The notes: generated by a model from the letters alone, not told the origin. Shown: positions 38,522-48,599, counted from the stretch's first letter. The stretch is 64,000 nt of DNA from Marinobacter halotolerans (GCF_008795985.1 NZ_VMHP01000003.1:62001-126000); one strand, 5' to 3'. Translations and numbers: made by a program.

Positions 38522-39331
38522 ATGAACACTTTATTCCCCGAAGAGCAGTCCCAAAAGACGTTCATCGTTTTGGACGGTGCGCTCATAAATGCGCCGCTGT
38601 TGGCATACAAATATGATGACGACCCCTGGTTTGATCAGTTATATCGTGGCACGAGACACGCTGGAGCTATAGAGGTCAGTCCTTGCCTGATTCGCCCTTC
38701 TGGGAATTCTCGATTTTGGGAACATCAAACTGAATGGGGATCTTTCGGGGTTGGTATAAAGACCAGAGTTTCAGCAGAAAAGCTGATTGGTCATTTGCGC
38801 AGCCTTATCAGCGTGCGACTCCCGAATGGCCAACAAAGCTACTGCAGGTTTTATTCTAATAAACATTTGGCGCTGTTGCTGGATGTATTCTCGGACCATG
38901 AGGCTCGTAGTTTCTCTGGTCCAATATTCAGCTGGTTTAGCACCCATCCGACAGCACCATTTGATGAAATTCAGCTTGATGGATGCGGGGAGTGCCGCAA
39001 TCGTGACAACGAGGGATGGTTTCAGTTGAGCAGCAAACATCTGGATGCTCTCAGTCACATTCGTGAAACGGAGTTTAGTCGCAAGCTGTGCCAACACCTC
39101 GGCCTTCAGACTGACGGGAAAACGATTGATGCTATCAAGCGTTTGAATCTCCAGGCACAGCAGTACGGCTTTATTTCTGAGCGCGAGGTCGCGACCTTTG
39201 TTGAGTTAGCCTGGGGGCAAGATGAGCACATTCATTCTTCAGCATGCCAGCGAATTCTGAATGATGGGGGCGAAACCGCTTATCAGAAGCTGACAGCGCT
39301 TGACCGCCAGATTGCATATGGAGATGCATAA
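38522..39331 (+). CDS. DUF4123 T6SS effector adaptor (Tap/TEC-like)
   Basis: 269 residues. DUF4123 proteins are chaperones that load a specific effector on the VgrG tip. Family features seen: FIVLDGALINAPLL near the start, a mid-region FYSNKHLALLLDVFSDHE, and the C-terminal helix SEREVATFVELAWGQDEH. It lies 15 bases after vgrG and its stop overlaps the start of the putative effector (TAATG), the standard vgrG-adaptor-effector order. Lower GC than chromosomal neighbours. Confidence 0.87.
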   Translation: MNTLFPEEQSQKTFIVLDGALINAPLLAYKYDDDPWFDQLYRGTRHAGAIEVSPCLIRPSGNSRFWEHQTEWGSFGVGIKTRVSAEKLIGHLRSLISVRLPNGQQSYCRFYSNKHLALLLDVFSDHEARSFSGPIFSWFSTHPTAPFDEIQLDGCGECRNRDNEGWFQLSSKHLDALSHIRETEFSRKLCQHLGLQTDGKTIDAIKRLNLQAQQYGFISEREVATFVELAWGQDEHIHSSACQRILNDGGETAYQKLTALDRQIAYGDA

Positions 39332-41466
39332 TGCCAAACCAGTATCAGGTTAAGTCGGGTGACGTGCTTGGGATGATTGCGAACAAGTACGGTACAACCG
39401 TGTCGCGACTTATGAGAATGAACGAAGGGACGATAGATCACCCTGACAAGATCTATCCTGGTCAGTGTCTCAACGTACCGGCGAACAGCGAATCCTCGTC
39501 ATTTTCATCCGCTCCAGCGTCTAGCGTTGTAGATCGAGGCGATTGTCAGGAAGACTTTGTTGAAATCATCCATATCACTGGAACCGACGAGCTGTTTTTC
39601 TTAACGCAAAGTGATCTGACGGAAATCGAGCGGGAAGAGAAACTGGTTTGCGCACCTATTGGTCGTCTCTATCGGGAAATTAAGGCGGGTAACAATGATG
39701 GTATGTGCAAGATTGATCAGCCCGGTGAAATGGTTGGTCAGGCGATTTCCCCTCTCCAGAAGACAAAGCTGGAGGTTGTCTCAGAGCTAGAGGAAATGGG
39801 CGTTGTGGGGACCAGTATGCAGAGCACGCCACCTTTGACTGAGATCAAGCGCTTGAAAGGCAACAAGCACTATACGTACGTTCGGTCTGACAAAATCGCA
39901 AACCACTGGCGTAGCTATAAGATGACGGCGCAGGACCGGAAGCGCAGTGCTGGTTGGATGAGCCAAAAAGGTATTGATGGCAACAAGCTGAAAGAGGCTG
40001 TTGAGAGTGACTTTGGTATTAAATTCAAGGCAGATCTGTGGAAGCTTGATCCGGATAGCAATCTGAGCAAGTCGCTAAACCAGTTTTATGATGAGGTTAG
40101 TTGGTCTGTTTGGGGCGACAAGGATGCGCAGGCGAAAAACCGTAACGAAACTGGTTTTGATGCCTCCGCAGAGGCTCAATTAATGCGATTTGCAGCCGGC
40201 GCTGAGGCATCGGGCGAATTCACTCCAAGCGAAGGTAAGGTGCATCTACAAGCCAAAGCCGATGCACAATTCAGTTTGGCCCAGGGTAAGGCGTCCATAG
40301 AGCAGGCGTTTCCTGCTAACGACTACTCAGAAATTCGAATCTATTACCGTGTTGGTGGCTGGGATGGTAAGCGAGCATACGCAACCTTGGGCCATTTTCA
40401 GGCCCGCCTTACTATCACCGCGAGCGGATACGCAGGCGCATCAGCCATGCTTGCCGCCAATGTCAAAGTTGATTGCTCGGAAGGTGTGCCCAGTATTAAA
40501 GGCATCGCAGCTGGCGATTCGGATCAAGGGGTTAATGCGGAGGCAGGGGCTTTTGCGGGGGTTCGGGGCGGATGCGAGCTTCTCGGTGCGCTTTACTGGA
40601 CTGACGTGCTCTCAAAACAGTCTGATTGGAAAGCGCTTTGTCAGATCGGGCCCAAAGTTGAGGGGGCTGCGGGAATCGGGGCTGACGTCTACTTGAAGCT
40701 AGCCTTCAGTGAAAAAACAGGCAAATTTCTGTTGAAAGCACATGCAGGGCTGGTGTTGGGATTGGGAGCGAGTGGCAGTTTCCTACTTGAAGTGAGTGCT
40801 CAGGAAATGCTTGAAATGATTCATTTTGTGTACAACAGTCTTCTGAAAGTTGATTTCCGTTACGTTGAGCTGTTTGACCGCCAATCAAAGGCTTTTGAGC
40901 GCTACGTACAAGTTTCATTGTTTGCGTTGTCGAGGGGTGTGGAATATGCGGTTGCCGCAACTGAACTTGCAACGTCGGGGTTCGATTATATGGAGCGAGA
41001 GGTGATTGCGTTTATTAGCGCTCAGCGAGAGGGTTTGGCCAAAGAAAACGACGTCGAAATACTTGCTGAAAATCTCATCAAAGACATTGCCAGAAATGAA
41101 AAAAGTGTTTTTCGACACTCTCCACCTGAAGTAAAAGGCGTAGTTCTATACAAGCTGACATACGACCATTGGCTCACGCCACAGCTCTTTGATGGAACTT
41201 TTACCAAAGTTAAAGCAATCGGCGAAGTATTGAAAACGTTCCAAGGCTGGCGTGACTTCAATGAAACCATGCTTCGCATGAATCCAGATGGTGAGGCAGA
41301 GGCTGGAGTAGGCGAAATAAATGCAGAAAAACTCTTTAAGTTTATAGGCAAAAACCGGTTCGACTATCTCATGTTCAAAAAAACTCTTGAGGCTCGCTCC
41401 GCTATTGCCGATAGGCCCGTCGAGCTTGATCCTTATAGCGCTTGTCATAATTGTGGCATTGTTTAA
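39331..41466 (+). CDS. LysM-headed putative T6SS effector
   Basis: 711 residues. Residues about 5-50 are a LysM domain (YQVKSGDVLGMIANKYGTT), which binds peptidoglycan and also occurs at the head of several secreted cargo proteins. The rest has no toxin domain I recognise. Residues about 270-400 show alternating small and polar residues (SAEAQLMRFAAGAEASGEF); residues 440-490 contain a glycine-rich hydrophobic stretch (AHAGLVLGLGASGSFLLEV); the last third is helical and charged, ending HNCGIV. No signal peptide, as expected for T6SS cargo. It follows vgrG and DUF4123 with a 1-base overlap and precedes a lipoprotein. Effector role rests on position; a pore-forming or envelope-acting toxin is possible. 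Confidence 0.6.
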   Translation: MPNQYQVKSGDVLGMIANKYGTTVSRLMRMNEGTIDHPDKIYPGQCLNVPANSESSSFSSAPASSVVDRGDCQEDFVEIIHITGTDELFFLTQSDLTEIEREEKLVCAPIGRLYREIKAGNNDGMCKIDQPGEMVGQAISPLQKTKLEVVSELEEMGVVGTSMQSTPPLTEIKRLKGNKHYTYVRSDKIANHWRSYKMTAQDRKRSAGWMSQKGIDGNKLKEAVESDFGIKFKADLWKLDPDSNLSKSLNQFYDEVSWSVWGDKDAQAKNRNETGFDASAEAQLMRFAAGAEASGEFTPSEGKVHLQAKADAQFSLAQGKASIEQAFPANDYSEIRIYYRVGGWDGKRAYATLGHFQARLTITASGYAGASAMLAANVKVDCSEGVPSIKGIAAGDSDQGVNAEAGAFAGVRGGCELLGALYWTDVLSKQSDWKALCQIGPKVEGAAGIGADVYLKLAFSEKTGKFLLKAHAGLVLGLGASGSFLLEVSAQEMLEMIHFVYNSLLKVDFRYVELFDRQSKAFERYVQVSLFALSRGVEYAVAATELATSGFDYMEREVIAFISAQREGLAKENDVEILAENLIKDIARNEKSVFRHSPPEVKGVVLYKLTYDHWLTPQLFDGTFTKVKAIGEVLKTFQGWRDFNETMLRMNPDGEAEAGVGEINAEKLFKFIGKNRFDYLMFKKTLEARSAIADRPVELDPYSACHNCGIV

Positions 41467-41496
41467 TTCTTCGAAAGCGAAAAGTGTGGTTAGCCA

Positions 41497-42444
41497 ATGC
41501 AAAGACTTTTGATCTTGATATCAACCTTGACTTTTGGTGGTTGCTTTGGCAATTCCAATGTAACGTCCAATGAAGTAAGCATTGTCACTGAGAAGGCTTT
41601 GAGTAATATGGTTTTCGTTGAAGGCGGAACCTTCCTTCTTGGTGATATCGGCGTCTTGCGAGGCTCTGCATACACTACGTTGCAGGACAATAACAAACCA
41701 CCAGTAGAGGTCACACTTAATAGTTTTTCTATTTCAAAATATGAGACGACATGGGGTGAGTTCGTCGTTTACTTAAAAGAAGTAGGAAGGCTTGAGCAAT
41801 ATACCGTTGAGTCTGGCTTTGTGATGGCAAACAAGCTGCCAATTTCCTCGGAAAAAGATCCTCAATCGCCAAACTTTTATCAGAAGCCTGCGCGGAGCCC
41901 AAATTATAGTGAGGCCGAGGGTTACTGCCAGTGGCTTGCAACAAAGACTGGGCTGCCGATTTCATTGCCTTCAGAGGCTCAATGGGAGTACGCAGCACGC
42001 AATCGCGGAGAAGATGTACCTTACGCTACAGATGATGGGCGCATGCAAAATGACACATATTTGCAGCGTCCAGATCAATATATTGATCCCGAAACGCCAC
42101 CATCCGGCAATGCTCTGAGTCACTCATCAATGACAACTGAACGTCGCGCTGTCGGCAGTTATCCTCCGAGTCCGCTTGGTTTATATGATATGACTGGCAA
42201 TGTCGCGGAATGGACTAAAGATTGGTATGCATCCGATGCTTATAGGCATATTCAGGGTAAGAATCCATCTGGTCCCGAACAACCTGAAAATACGGACAAA
42301 CCTGAAAAAGTTGTTCGCGATTGGGCTGGTCGCGGCGAGCATTTCGGTGGTGGGGGGACCGTTTTTGCTCGTGCTGGAAGCGCAGTCTCCAGTTCCAATA
42401 ATGGTTTTCGTTGCGTGGTCAATCGGACAGAACCACTCAGCTAA
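41497..42444 (+). CDS. SUMF1/FGE-domain lipoprotein, possible immunity protein
   Basis: 315 residues. Signal peptide with lipobox TFGGC (Cys near residue 16) indicates a lipoprotein exported to the periplasmic side. The rest is a formylglycine-generating-enzyme-type fold: MVFVEGGTFLLGD, FSISKYETTWGEFVVYL, LPSEAQWEYAARNRG, LYDMTGNVAEWTKDWY and SNNGFRCVV. The paired cysteines of true FGE are not seen, so catalysis is doubtful. Lying 30 bases after the putative effector, with matching low GC, it is best explained as a periplasmic immunity or accessory protein. A regulatory TagR-like role is the alternative. Confidence 0.7.
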   Translation: MQRLLILISTLTFGGCFGNSNVTSNEVSIVTEKALSNMVFVEGGTFLLGDIGVLRGSAYTTLQDNNKPPVEVTLNSFSISKYETTWGEFVVYLKEVGRLEQYTVESGFVMANKLPISSEKDPQSPNFYQKPARSPNYSEAEGYCQWLATKTGLPISLPSEAQWEYAARNRGEDVPYATDDGRMQNDTYLQRPDQYIDPETPPSGNALSHSSMTTERRAVGSYPPSPLGLYDMTGNVAEWTKDWYASDAYRHIQGKNPSGPEQPENTDKPEKVVRDWAGRGEHFGGGGTVFARAGSAVSSSNNGFRCVVNRTEPLS

Positions 42445-42564
42445 TTCTCTAATATCAGTAAAGCGGGACGGCTACAGAGGGCTTGTGCTCGCTGTATAAC
42501 TTTCGCCCCGGCGACAGGCTGTTGCCGGAATTCATGGATGAACGATAACTGCAAAGGACATGCT

Positions 42565-43263
42565 ATGCGTACCTATAATCTTCTCAAGTACATTTTCGCT
42601 CTGCTGGGCGCGGCCCTGCTTGTGGGCGCGTTTTTCTCATACCAGAACACCGCCAACTTTATCGAAGAAGCCGTGGAGACCCAGGGGACGGTCACTGGTC
42701 TGATCTACTCCCGCTCTGACGACTCCGTCAGCTATTACCCAGTCGTGGAGTTCCAGTCGGCGAGCGGTCGGTTGGTTGAATTTCAGTCGTCATCGGGAAG
42801 CAATCCGGCGTCCTATGACGTTGGTGAAAGAGTATCGGTTCTTTACCGCGTGGATGAGCCATTCAGTGCCCGCATAAACGGCTTCTTTTCGCTTTGGGGC
42901 CTGTCACTGATTCTGGCCATCATGGGCGGTGTTTTCTTTTTAGTGGGCGCACTGATGATACTGGTGCCCCTGATCCGCCAGGGTCGTGGAGCAAAGCTGC
43001 GGGAGACCGGCCAGCTTGTGGTGGCCAGGCTCCAGAGTGTGGAGAAGAACAAGGGCCTGGTGATGAATGGCCAGAGCCCGTTCCGGATCGTGACGCAGTG
43101 GCAGGATCCAGCAACGGCAACCCTCCATGTATTCCGCAGCGATAATCTCTGGTTTGATCCCACCGACCATATCCCGGGCGAGTCGATCAATGTCTATATC
43201 CGCCCAGACAACCCCAAGCGTTACTGGGTGGATACGTCGTTTCTGCCAAAGATGGCGTCCTGA
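42565..43263 (+). CDS. DUF3592 membrane protein
   Basis: 232 residues. TM1 at residues about 8-26, TM2 at about 113-138, and two soluble parts: the first (VETQGTVTGLIYSRSDDSVSYYPVVEF) carries the DUF3592 pattern, and VGERVSVLYRVDEP precedes TM2. Start ATG at 42565 follows AAAGGA. GC content is back to the chromosomal level, so this marks the end of the island. Function unknown. A bidirectional hairpin separates it from metE. Confidence 0.78.
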   Translation: MRTYNLLKYIFALLGAALLVGAFFSYQNTANFIEEAVETQGTVTGLIYSRSDDSVSYYPVVEFQSASGRLVEFQSSSGSNPASYDVGERVSVLYRVDEPFSARINGFFSLWGLSLILAIMGGVFFLVGALMILVPLIRQGRGAKLRETGQLVVARLQSVEKNKGLVMNGQSPFRIVTQWQDPATATLHVFRSDNLWFDPTDHIPGESINVYIRPDNPKRYWVDTSFLPKMAS

Positions 43264-43269
43264 TCGCAG

Positions 43270-43301
43270 CCGGGGAGCGCCACGGCATTGCCGCTCCCCG
43301 G
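43270..43301. terminator. bidirectional hairpin between DUF3592 gene and metE
   Basis: Ten-base GC-rich stem CCGGGGAGCG / CGCTCCCCGG with a 12-base loop, fills the 43-base gap between convergent stops. No T run, so strength is uncertain. Confidence 0.6.
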
Positions 43302-43306
43302 TCGCA

Positions 43307-45580
43307 TCAAGCCTCCCGTAGCGCCCTCGCTGCCGCTACCATTCCTTCGAGTGCTGGTACTACCTCATCCCAGGACCGGGTCTTCAACCCGCAGTCCGGA
43401 TTGATCCAGAGTCTCTCTGCCGGAATGCGTTCTGCGGCTTTATGCATTAGCGAGACAATCTGTTCGGTGGCGGGAACGTTGGGCGAGTGAATGTCATACA
43501 CGCCCGGCCCTATGTCGTTGGGGTAGCTGAAGCCTTTGAAGGCGTCCAAGAGCTCCATGTCGGACCTGGAGGTTTCGATGGTGATCACATCCGCGTCCAT
43601 TCTGGCGATGGCTTCGATAATGTCGTTGAACTCCGAATAGCACATATGGGTGTGTATCTGGGTCTCGTCCTTCACGCCATTGGCGGTAATCCGGAAGGCT
43701 TCGATCGCCCAGTCCAGATAGGACTGCCAGTCGCTCTGGCGCAGTGGCAGTCCTTCCCTCAGTGCGGCCTCGTCAATCTGGATAATGTTTACACCGGCCG
43801 CCTCAAGATCCAGTACTTCCTTGCGGATGGCCAGCGCCAGTTGCAGGCAGGTGTCTTTGCGGGGCTGGTCATCGCGCACGAAAGACCAGTTGAGGATGGT
43901 AACCGGGCCGGTAAGCATGCCTTTCAGAGGCTTGTCGGTCAGCGACTGGGCGTAGCGAATCCAGTCCACGGTCATGGCACTGGGCCGGGAGATATCTCCG
44001 AACAGAATGGGTGGCTTTACGCAGCGCGAGCCGTAGGACTGAACCCAGCCAAAGCGGCTGAATACGTAACCTTCCAGTTGCTCGCCGAAGTACTCCACCA
44101 TGTCATTGCGTTCTGCCTCACCGTGAACCAGTACGTCTAACCCGAGGTCTTCCTGTTTGCGGACGCATTGACGGATCTCCTCCCGGATCAGGTTTTGGTA
44201 TTCATCCTGACCCAGCTCGCCTTTGCGGAACTTGAGCCGAGTCTCGCGGATTTCCCGGGTCTGGGGGAAGGAGCCGATGGTGGTAGTGGGATACCGCGGT
44301 AATCTCAGATGCCTGGCCTGCAGGGCAGAGCGCGTCTGGAAATCGCTGTTTCGTCGGCCCATCGCGGGAGTGATTGCAGCAACGGAGCGGCGCACTTCAG
44401 GGTCAGTAACTCGCGTAGAATCTTTGCGGCTGAGGACCGCGCTCGCGTTGCTAGCAAGTTCGTTGGCGACCACTTCACGGCCTTCATCAAGGGCTCTGGC
44501 CAATAGTTGCAGCTCTTTCAGTTTCTGCCGCGCGAAGGCCAGCCAGGTGCGGATTTCCGGGTCCATGGTGGTTTCGCTGTTCAGGTCCACCGGTACATGC
44601 AGCAGTGAGCAGGATGGGGCAAGCCAGAGCCGTTCACCCAGTTTCTGATGGAGGGGTTCCAGCCAGTCCAGGGCTGCACTCAGGTCCGTCTTCCAGATAT
44701 TGCGTCCATCGATTACGCCCAGCGAGAGCACTTTGTGGCCCGGCAGCCAGTCGGTTATTCGGGCAACTTCATTAGGGGCGCTGATGACGTCAAGGTGCAG
44801 GCCGGCCACTGGAAGCTCACAGGCTAGTTGCAGGTTATCCCGCAGCTGCCCGAAATAGGTAGTCAGAAGCAGCTTGACCGGGCTGGCCTTGAGGCTGTGG
44901 TAGGCCCTGTTCAGGGCATGCCGCCATTGGCTGTCCAGCTCTGTCACCAGAATGGGTTCGTCAATCTGGATCCATTCCACGCCTTCGTCTGCAAGACGCT
45001 GCAGTAATTGACCGTAAACGGGCAAAAGGTCATCCAGCAGGCTGAGCCTGTCGGTGCTGTCTTTGGATTTACCAAGCCAGAGATAAGTGACCGGGCCGAT
45101 GATGACGGGCTTGGCGTTCACGCCTGCTCTTATTGCTTCTGCCAGTTGCGTCAGCAGCCGTGTCGAGTCGAGGGCGAAACGGGTGTTGGCGTCGAATTCC
45201 GGGACAATATAATGGTAGTTGGTGTCGAACCATTTGGTCATTTCGCCGGCATGGACCCCGCAGCAGTTGCTGTCCGCCGGTGAGCGGCCCCGGGCGATGC
45301 GGAAATACCGGTTGAGCTCGTTTTCATCACTCTCGCCGGCGCGGACCGGCAGGTTACCAAGGGTTGAGCTCATATCCAGTACCTGGTCATAGAGCGAGAA
45401 ATCGCCAACCGGTGCCAGTGTCAGTTGTTGTTGGTCACGCCAGTGCCTGTTGCGAAGCCCGGTTCCGGTCTCCTGTAAGGCAGCCTCATTTAGTTCGCCT
45501 TTCCAGTAGCTTTCAAGGGCAAATTTCAGTTCCCGGCGTTCGCCGATCCTGGGAAAACCCAGATTATGGGTAGTCACCAT
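43307..45580 (-). CDS. metE: cobalamin-independent methionine synthase
   Basis: Transfers a methyl group from 5-methyltetrahydropteroyltriglutamate to homocysteine. 757 residues, full length (E. coli 753). N-terminal domain [19 protein letters not shown] and [17 protein letters not shown]-terminal catalytic domain with zinc ligands in [11 protein letters not shown] (His, Cys) and [11 protein letters not shown] (Cys), plus [21 protein letters not shown] precedes the ATG. No cobalamin riboswitch is seen; control should be by MetR, whose gene is divergent and whose box lies between. Confidence 0.97.
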   Translation of the reverse strand: MVTTHNLGFPRIGERRELKFALESYWKGELNEAALQETGTGLRNRHWRDQQQLTLAPVGDFSLYDQVLDMSSTLGNLPVRAGESDENELNRYFRIARGRSPADSNCCGVHAGEMTKWFDTNYHYIVPEFDANTRFALDSTRLLTQLAEAIRAGVNAKPVIIGPVTYLWLGKSKDSTDRLSLLDDLLPVYGQLLQRLADEGVEWIQIDEPILVTELDSQWRHALNRAYHSLKASPVKLLLTTYFGQLRDNLQLACELPVAGLHLDVISAPNEVARITDWLPGHKVLSLGVIDGRNIWKTDLSAALDWLEPLHQKLGERLWLAPSCSLLHVPVDLNSETTMDPEIRTWLAFARQKLKELQLLARALDEGREVVANELASNASAVLSRKDSTRVTDPEVRRSVAAITPAMGRRNSDFQTRSALQARHLRLPRYPTTTIGSFPQTREIRETRLKFRKGELGQDEYQNLIREEIRQCVRKQEDLGLDVLVHGEAERNDMVEYFGEQLEGYVFSRFGWVQSYGSRCVKPPILFGDISRPSAMTVDWIRYAQSLTDKPLKGMLTGPVTILNWSFVRDDQPRKDTCLQLALAIRKEVLDLEAAGVNIIQIDEAALREGLPLRQSDWQSYLDWAIEAFRITANGVKDETQIHTHMCYSEFNDIIEAIARMDADVITIETSRSDMELLDAFKGFSYPNDIGPGVYDIHSPNVPATEQIVSLMHKAAERIPAERLWINPDCGLKTRSWDEVVPALEGMVAAARALREA

Positions 45581-45668
45581 GGTGCGTCTCCTGTTCGTTG
45601 TTAGTCGTCAGGCACCAAGGCTATCCAGGATCCGCTATGAAAAATAATGGTATTATCTCATCAAACCA

Positions 45669-45681
45669 TGAAGTTTATTCA
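45669..45681. promoter_or_regulatory. MetR-binding box
   Basis: TGAAGTTTATTCA matches the MetR consensus TGAA-N5-TTCA exactly, within the 115-base metE-metR gap and 14 bases before the metR ATG. Likely serves activation of metE and metR self-repression. Confidence 0.75.
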
Positions 45682-45695
45682 AGTTAGGGTAAGCG

Positions 45696-46592
45696 ATGAT
45701 CGAGCGCAACCACCTGGAAATTGTTCGGGAAGTGGAGCGATGTGGCTCGCTGACTGCGGCGGCTGAGGCTCTGTTTCTGACCCAGTCAGCCCTGAGTCAT
45801 GCCATGAAAAAGCTTGAGCAACAGCTCGGCACCGCCGTCTGGGTTCGTGAAGGCCGGAAGCTGAGGCCGACCCAATCCGGCCTCTACCTGCTTTCCCTGG
45901 CCAATCGGCTATTGCCACAGTTTGAACATGCCGAGGAGCTGGTCGGGCAGATTGCTCGGGGCCAGCGGGGAACTCTACGGATCGGGATGGAATGCCACCC
46001 CTGCTATCAATGGTTGCTAAAGGTGGTCGGGCCCTATCTGGAGCAGTGGCCGGGCGTGGATGTGGACGTGAAGCAACGCTTCCAGTTTGGCGGTATCGGC
46101 GCGTTATTCGGCTACGATATCGACGTGCTGGTGACGCCGGATCCGCTGCATCGTAAGGGGCTGGTGTTCGAGCCGGTGTTTGATTACGAGCAGGTGCTGG
46201 TGGTGTCCAGTCATCATCCGCTGGCGGGCAGGCCCTGGGTGGAACCGTCAGACCTGGAGAGCGAGACTCTGATCAGCTATCCCGTCGATGCGGAGCGACT
46301 GGATATCTATACCCGCTTCCTGGTGCCGGCCTATGCCAGCCCGGCGCGCCACAAGACCATTGAAACCACAGATATCATGCTGCAGATGGTGGCGGCGGGG
46401 CGGGGTGTGTCGGCTTTGCCGCGATGGCTGGTGGAGGAATACGCCCATCAGATGCCTATCACGCCGGTCAGGTTGGGCCGAAACGGAATCGACAAGCAGA
46501 TTTTTCTGGGGCTGCGGGAGCGGGACGCCGGTGTGGAGTATCTGCAATCGTTTTTGACCATGGCGCGTACAACAACCTGGGAGCTGACCTGA
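45696..46592 (+). CDS. metR: LysR-type regulator MetR
   Basis: Homocysteine-responsive activator of metE. 298 residues: N-terminal winged helix-turn-helix (LEIVREVERCGSLTAAAEALFLTQSALSHAMKKLEQQLG), here split as its two helices, then a LysR substrate domain starting RGTLRIGMECHPCYQWL, a block shared by MetR proteins. Divergent from metE with a perfect TGAA-N5-TTCA site between them. Confidence 0.93.
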   Translation: MIERNHLEIVREVERCGSLTAAAEALFLTQSALSHAMKKLEQQLGTAVWVREGRKLRPTQSGLYLLSLANRLLPQFEHAEELVGQIARGQRGTLRIGMECHPCYQWLLKVVGPYLEQWPGVDVDVKQRFQFGGIGALFGYDIDVLVTPDPLHRKGLVFEPVFDYEQVLVVSSHHPLAGRPWVEPSDLESETLISYPVDAERLDIYTRFLVPAYASPARHKTIETTDIMLQMVAAGRGVSALPRWLVEEYAHQMPITPVRLGRNGIDKQIFLGLRERDAGVEYLQSFLTMARTTTWELT

Positions 46593-46684
46593 GCTGGCTT
46601 TTCGGTGTCTCTTTCACCGGGATGTTCGCCGGGGCCCACTTCTTCGGTTAAAATGCGCGAAATTATCCATCAGGGAGCCTGACC

Positions 46685-47077
46685 ATGAGCGAGACCCCTC
46701 CAGATCTCAAGTACATCGAAACTCACCAGTGGGCGCGGGCGGCCGATGATGGCACGGCGACCGTGGGTATTACCGATTTTGCGCAGGATCAGCTGGGTGA
46801 TGTGGTTTACGTGGGCGTTCCAGAGGTAGGCGCGACGGTTAACGGCGGTGAGGAGGCCGGTGTGGCCGAGTCGGTCAAATCCGCTTCTGATGTGTTCAGC
46901 CCGGTGACCGGTGAGGTCATCGAGGTGAACGAGGCCCTGGAAGAGGAGCCGGAGCTGGTCAACGAAGATCCTTATGGGGATGGATGGCTGTTCCGGGTGC
47001 GGCTGAAGGATCAGGGCGAGCTTGAAGGCCTGATGGACGCCGACGCCTACGCTGCACACGTTGCTGATGCCGACTAG
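46685..47077 (+). CDS. gcvH: glycine cleavage system H protein
   Basis: Lipoyl carrier that shuttles the aminomethyl group between GcvP, GcvT and Lpd. 130 residues; the lipoylated lysine is Lys65 in AESVKSASD, and the YIETHQWA start and [13 protein letters not shown] end are typical. AGGGAGC precedes the ATG. gcvT and gcvP are not next to it. Its TAG stop shares CTAG with the TAG stop of the opposing wax ester synthase gene. Confidence 0.95.
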   Translation: MSETPPDLKYIETHQWARAADDGTATVGITDFAQDQLGDVVYVGVPEVGATVNGGEEAGVAESVKSASDVFSPVTGEVIEVNEALEEEPELVNEDPYGDGWLFRVRLKDQGELEGLMDADAYAAHVADAD

Positions 47078-48453
47078 TCCTGGCTCAGCGTATGCCGCTG
47101 AAGCTCTCTCAAACTCTGCTCAAAGTCGCGGGTTACCTGACTGGGGTCCTGCATCATCTGACTGTCGGCAATGACCCCAAACTGAACTGAACCCGCGTAG
47201 CTCAGGATGCTGAACCCGACTCCCAGGTGTCCGGACTGGGGCACCCAGACCAGCGGCTGAAGAATACGCGCCCCGGCAATGCTCAGTGGCGTTTCTGGCC
47301 CGGGTACATTGGTCATGACCAGTGATGCCTTGTCGCTGAGCGTGTCCAGCGCGAACTTCTCAATGCCCGCTGGCCCCTTGCCCAGCAGGTTCAGCAGGCC
47401 GAAGGTAACCTGGGGTTGGGCAGAGTTCTTCAGGTTGGTCATCGCCTCACGAACCTGGTGGTACCGCTTCAGTGAATCAGGTTCGTTGACCGGAAGCCGA
47501 ACGATAACCAGTCCGAACTGATTGCCCAGAGTGGTGATTGCCTGATCACGTGGGCGCAGGCTGAAGGGCACTGCAACATGTATGTCACTTTCGATATCGT
47601 CATCGACATCAATCAGAAATTGCCTAAGCGCGCCTGCCGCACAGGTCATCAATACGTCGTTGACCGTACCCCTGAGCTGGTGGGCGGTCTCCTTCACTGC
47701 AGCGAGCTCAAGTGGCTGGGCCCAGGCAATACGCTTGCGCCCAGCCAGGCGGGCGTGCAGATGTGTTTCCGGGTCATGCGGCAGTAGGCCGATTCGCATC
47801 AGTTCTTCAGTGATATGCTCGGCCTCCTGAACCCATTGGCCTAACTTCTCGGGGTGTTGCGCCAGCTCCGCCACTTCACTTATCAGGTCGTGGGCCAGGT
47901 GGGCACCGGTTTCGGCCACCCGCCTGAAAGGGCGGGTAAGGCGTTCTGGCAGCGACCCCTCTCTTCGTAGATGATCCTGTGTGTGGGGGTCCCAGGCCTC
48001 ATCTGCCAGTGACATCAGTACCTGAACCAGAGCCAGGCCATCGGCGATGCAGTGATGGATACGTGTAATCAGCGCTGCGCCACCTTCGTAGCGATCAACC
48101 AGATGGAACTGCCAGAGCGGATGGTGAAAATCCAGAGGTTCCGACGCCAGGTCTGCGACCATCTCCTGCAACTCTGCCTGGCCTGCCGGAGCCGGTAGGC
48201 CGATTCGGTGTAAATGGTTGTCCAGATGAAAATTCGGATCCGTTTCCCAGTAAACCCTGCCATTGCGTTCAGTTACTCTTTGCCGGAAGCGGGCAAAGCG
48301 TAACAGGCGGGTCTCCAGCAGTTTCTTGAACCGGTTGCGGTCAACCGGCCTGTCCAGCACCAGGACGCCGGTAATCATCATATGGTTGGCGTCCTGATCC
48401 ATATGCAGCCATGCGGTATCCACACGGCTCATCGGTTCAATGGACTGTGTCAT
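47074..48453 (-). CDS. wax ester synthase/acyl-CoA:diacylglycerol acyltransferase (WS/DGAT)
   Basis: Joins acyl-CoA to a fatty alcohol (wax ester) or diacylglycerol (triacylglycerol). 459 residues: [12 protein letters not shown] start, [10 protein letters not shown], the catalytic HHxxxDG as HHCIADG with His133-His134, the ND block [15 protein letters not shown] and the C-terminal NVPGPETPL. The ATG at 48453 is preferred because GAGG lies 8 bases before it; an in-frame ATG at 48507 has no such site. Divergent from the acyl reductase-like gene. Two FNR-like boxes lie in the shared region. Marinobacter strains are known for several such enzymes. Confidence 0.93.
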   Translation of the reverse strand: MTQSIEPMSRVDTAWLHMDQDANHMMITGVLVLDRPVDRNRFKKLLETRLLRFARFRQRVTERNGRVYWETDPNFHLDNHLHRIGLPAPAGQAELQEMVADLASEPLDFHHPLWQFHLVDRYEGGAALITRIHHCIADGLALVQVLMSLADEAWDPHTQDHLRREGSLPERLTRPFRRVAETGAHLAHDLISEVAELAQHPEKLGQWVQEAEHITEELMRIGLLPHDPETHLHARLAGRKRIAWAQPLELAAVKETAHQLRGTVNDVLMTCAAGALRQFLIDVDDDIESDIHVAVPFSLRPRDQAITTLGNQFGLVIVRLPVNEPDSLKRYHQVREAMTNLKNSAQPQVTFGLLNLLGKGPAGIEKFALDTLSDKASLVMTNVPGPETPLSIAGARILQPLVWVPQSGHLGVGFSILSYAGSVQFGVIADSQMMQDPSQVTRDFEQSLRELQRHTLSQD

Positions 48454-48549
48454 TGGCAGAGCCTCACGGGTTTCTGTTGTTGTGCCCTGTTTCCCTGGTG
48501 ATTTCATTTATTGCTTAAAAGAGTTTGAGATACCAAGGTTAGATTAAAG

Positions 48550-48563
48550 TTGACGCAGGTCAT
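48550..48563. promoter_or_regulatory. weak FNR/Anr-like box
   Basis: TTGACGCAGGTCAT matches TTGAT-N4-ATCAA at 7 of 10 positions. Centre about 104 bases upstream of the wax ester synthase start. Lower quality than the second box at 48600. Confidence 0.4.
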
Positions 48564-48599
48564 GCCGCTTGTCTCGGGTTCGGAAAATCTGCTGTCCGC

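Noticed and set aside
41497..42444. Functional formylglycine-generating enzyme for the sulfatase-fold protein at 22074-23924
   Set aside because: The FGE active-site cysteine pair is absent, the protein is a lipoprotein, and the PbgA-like protein has no sulfatase nucleophile.
43307..45695. Cobalamin riboswitch before metE
   Set aside because: The 115-base gap is too short and lacks the B12 box; a MetR box explains control.
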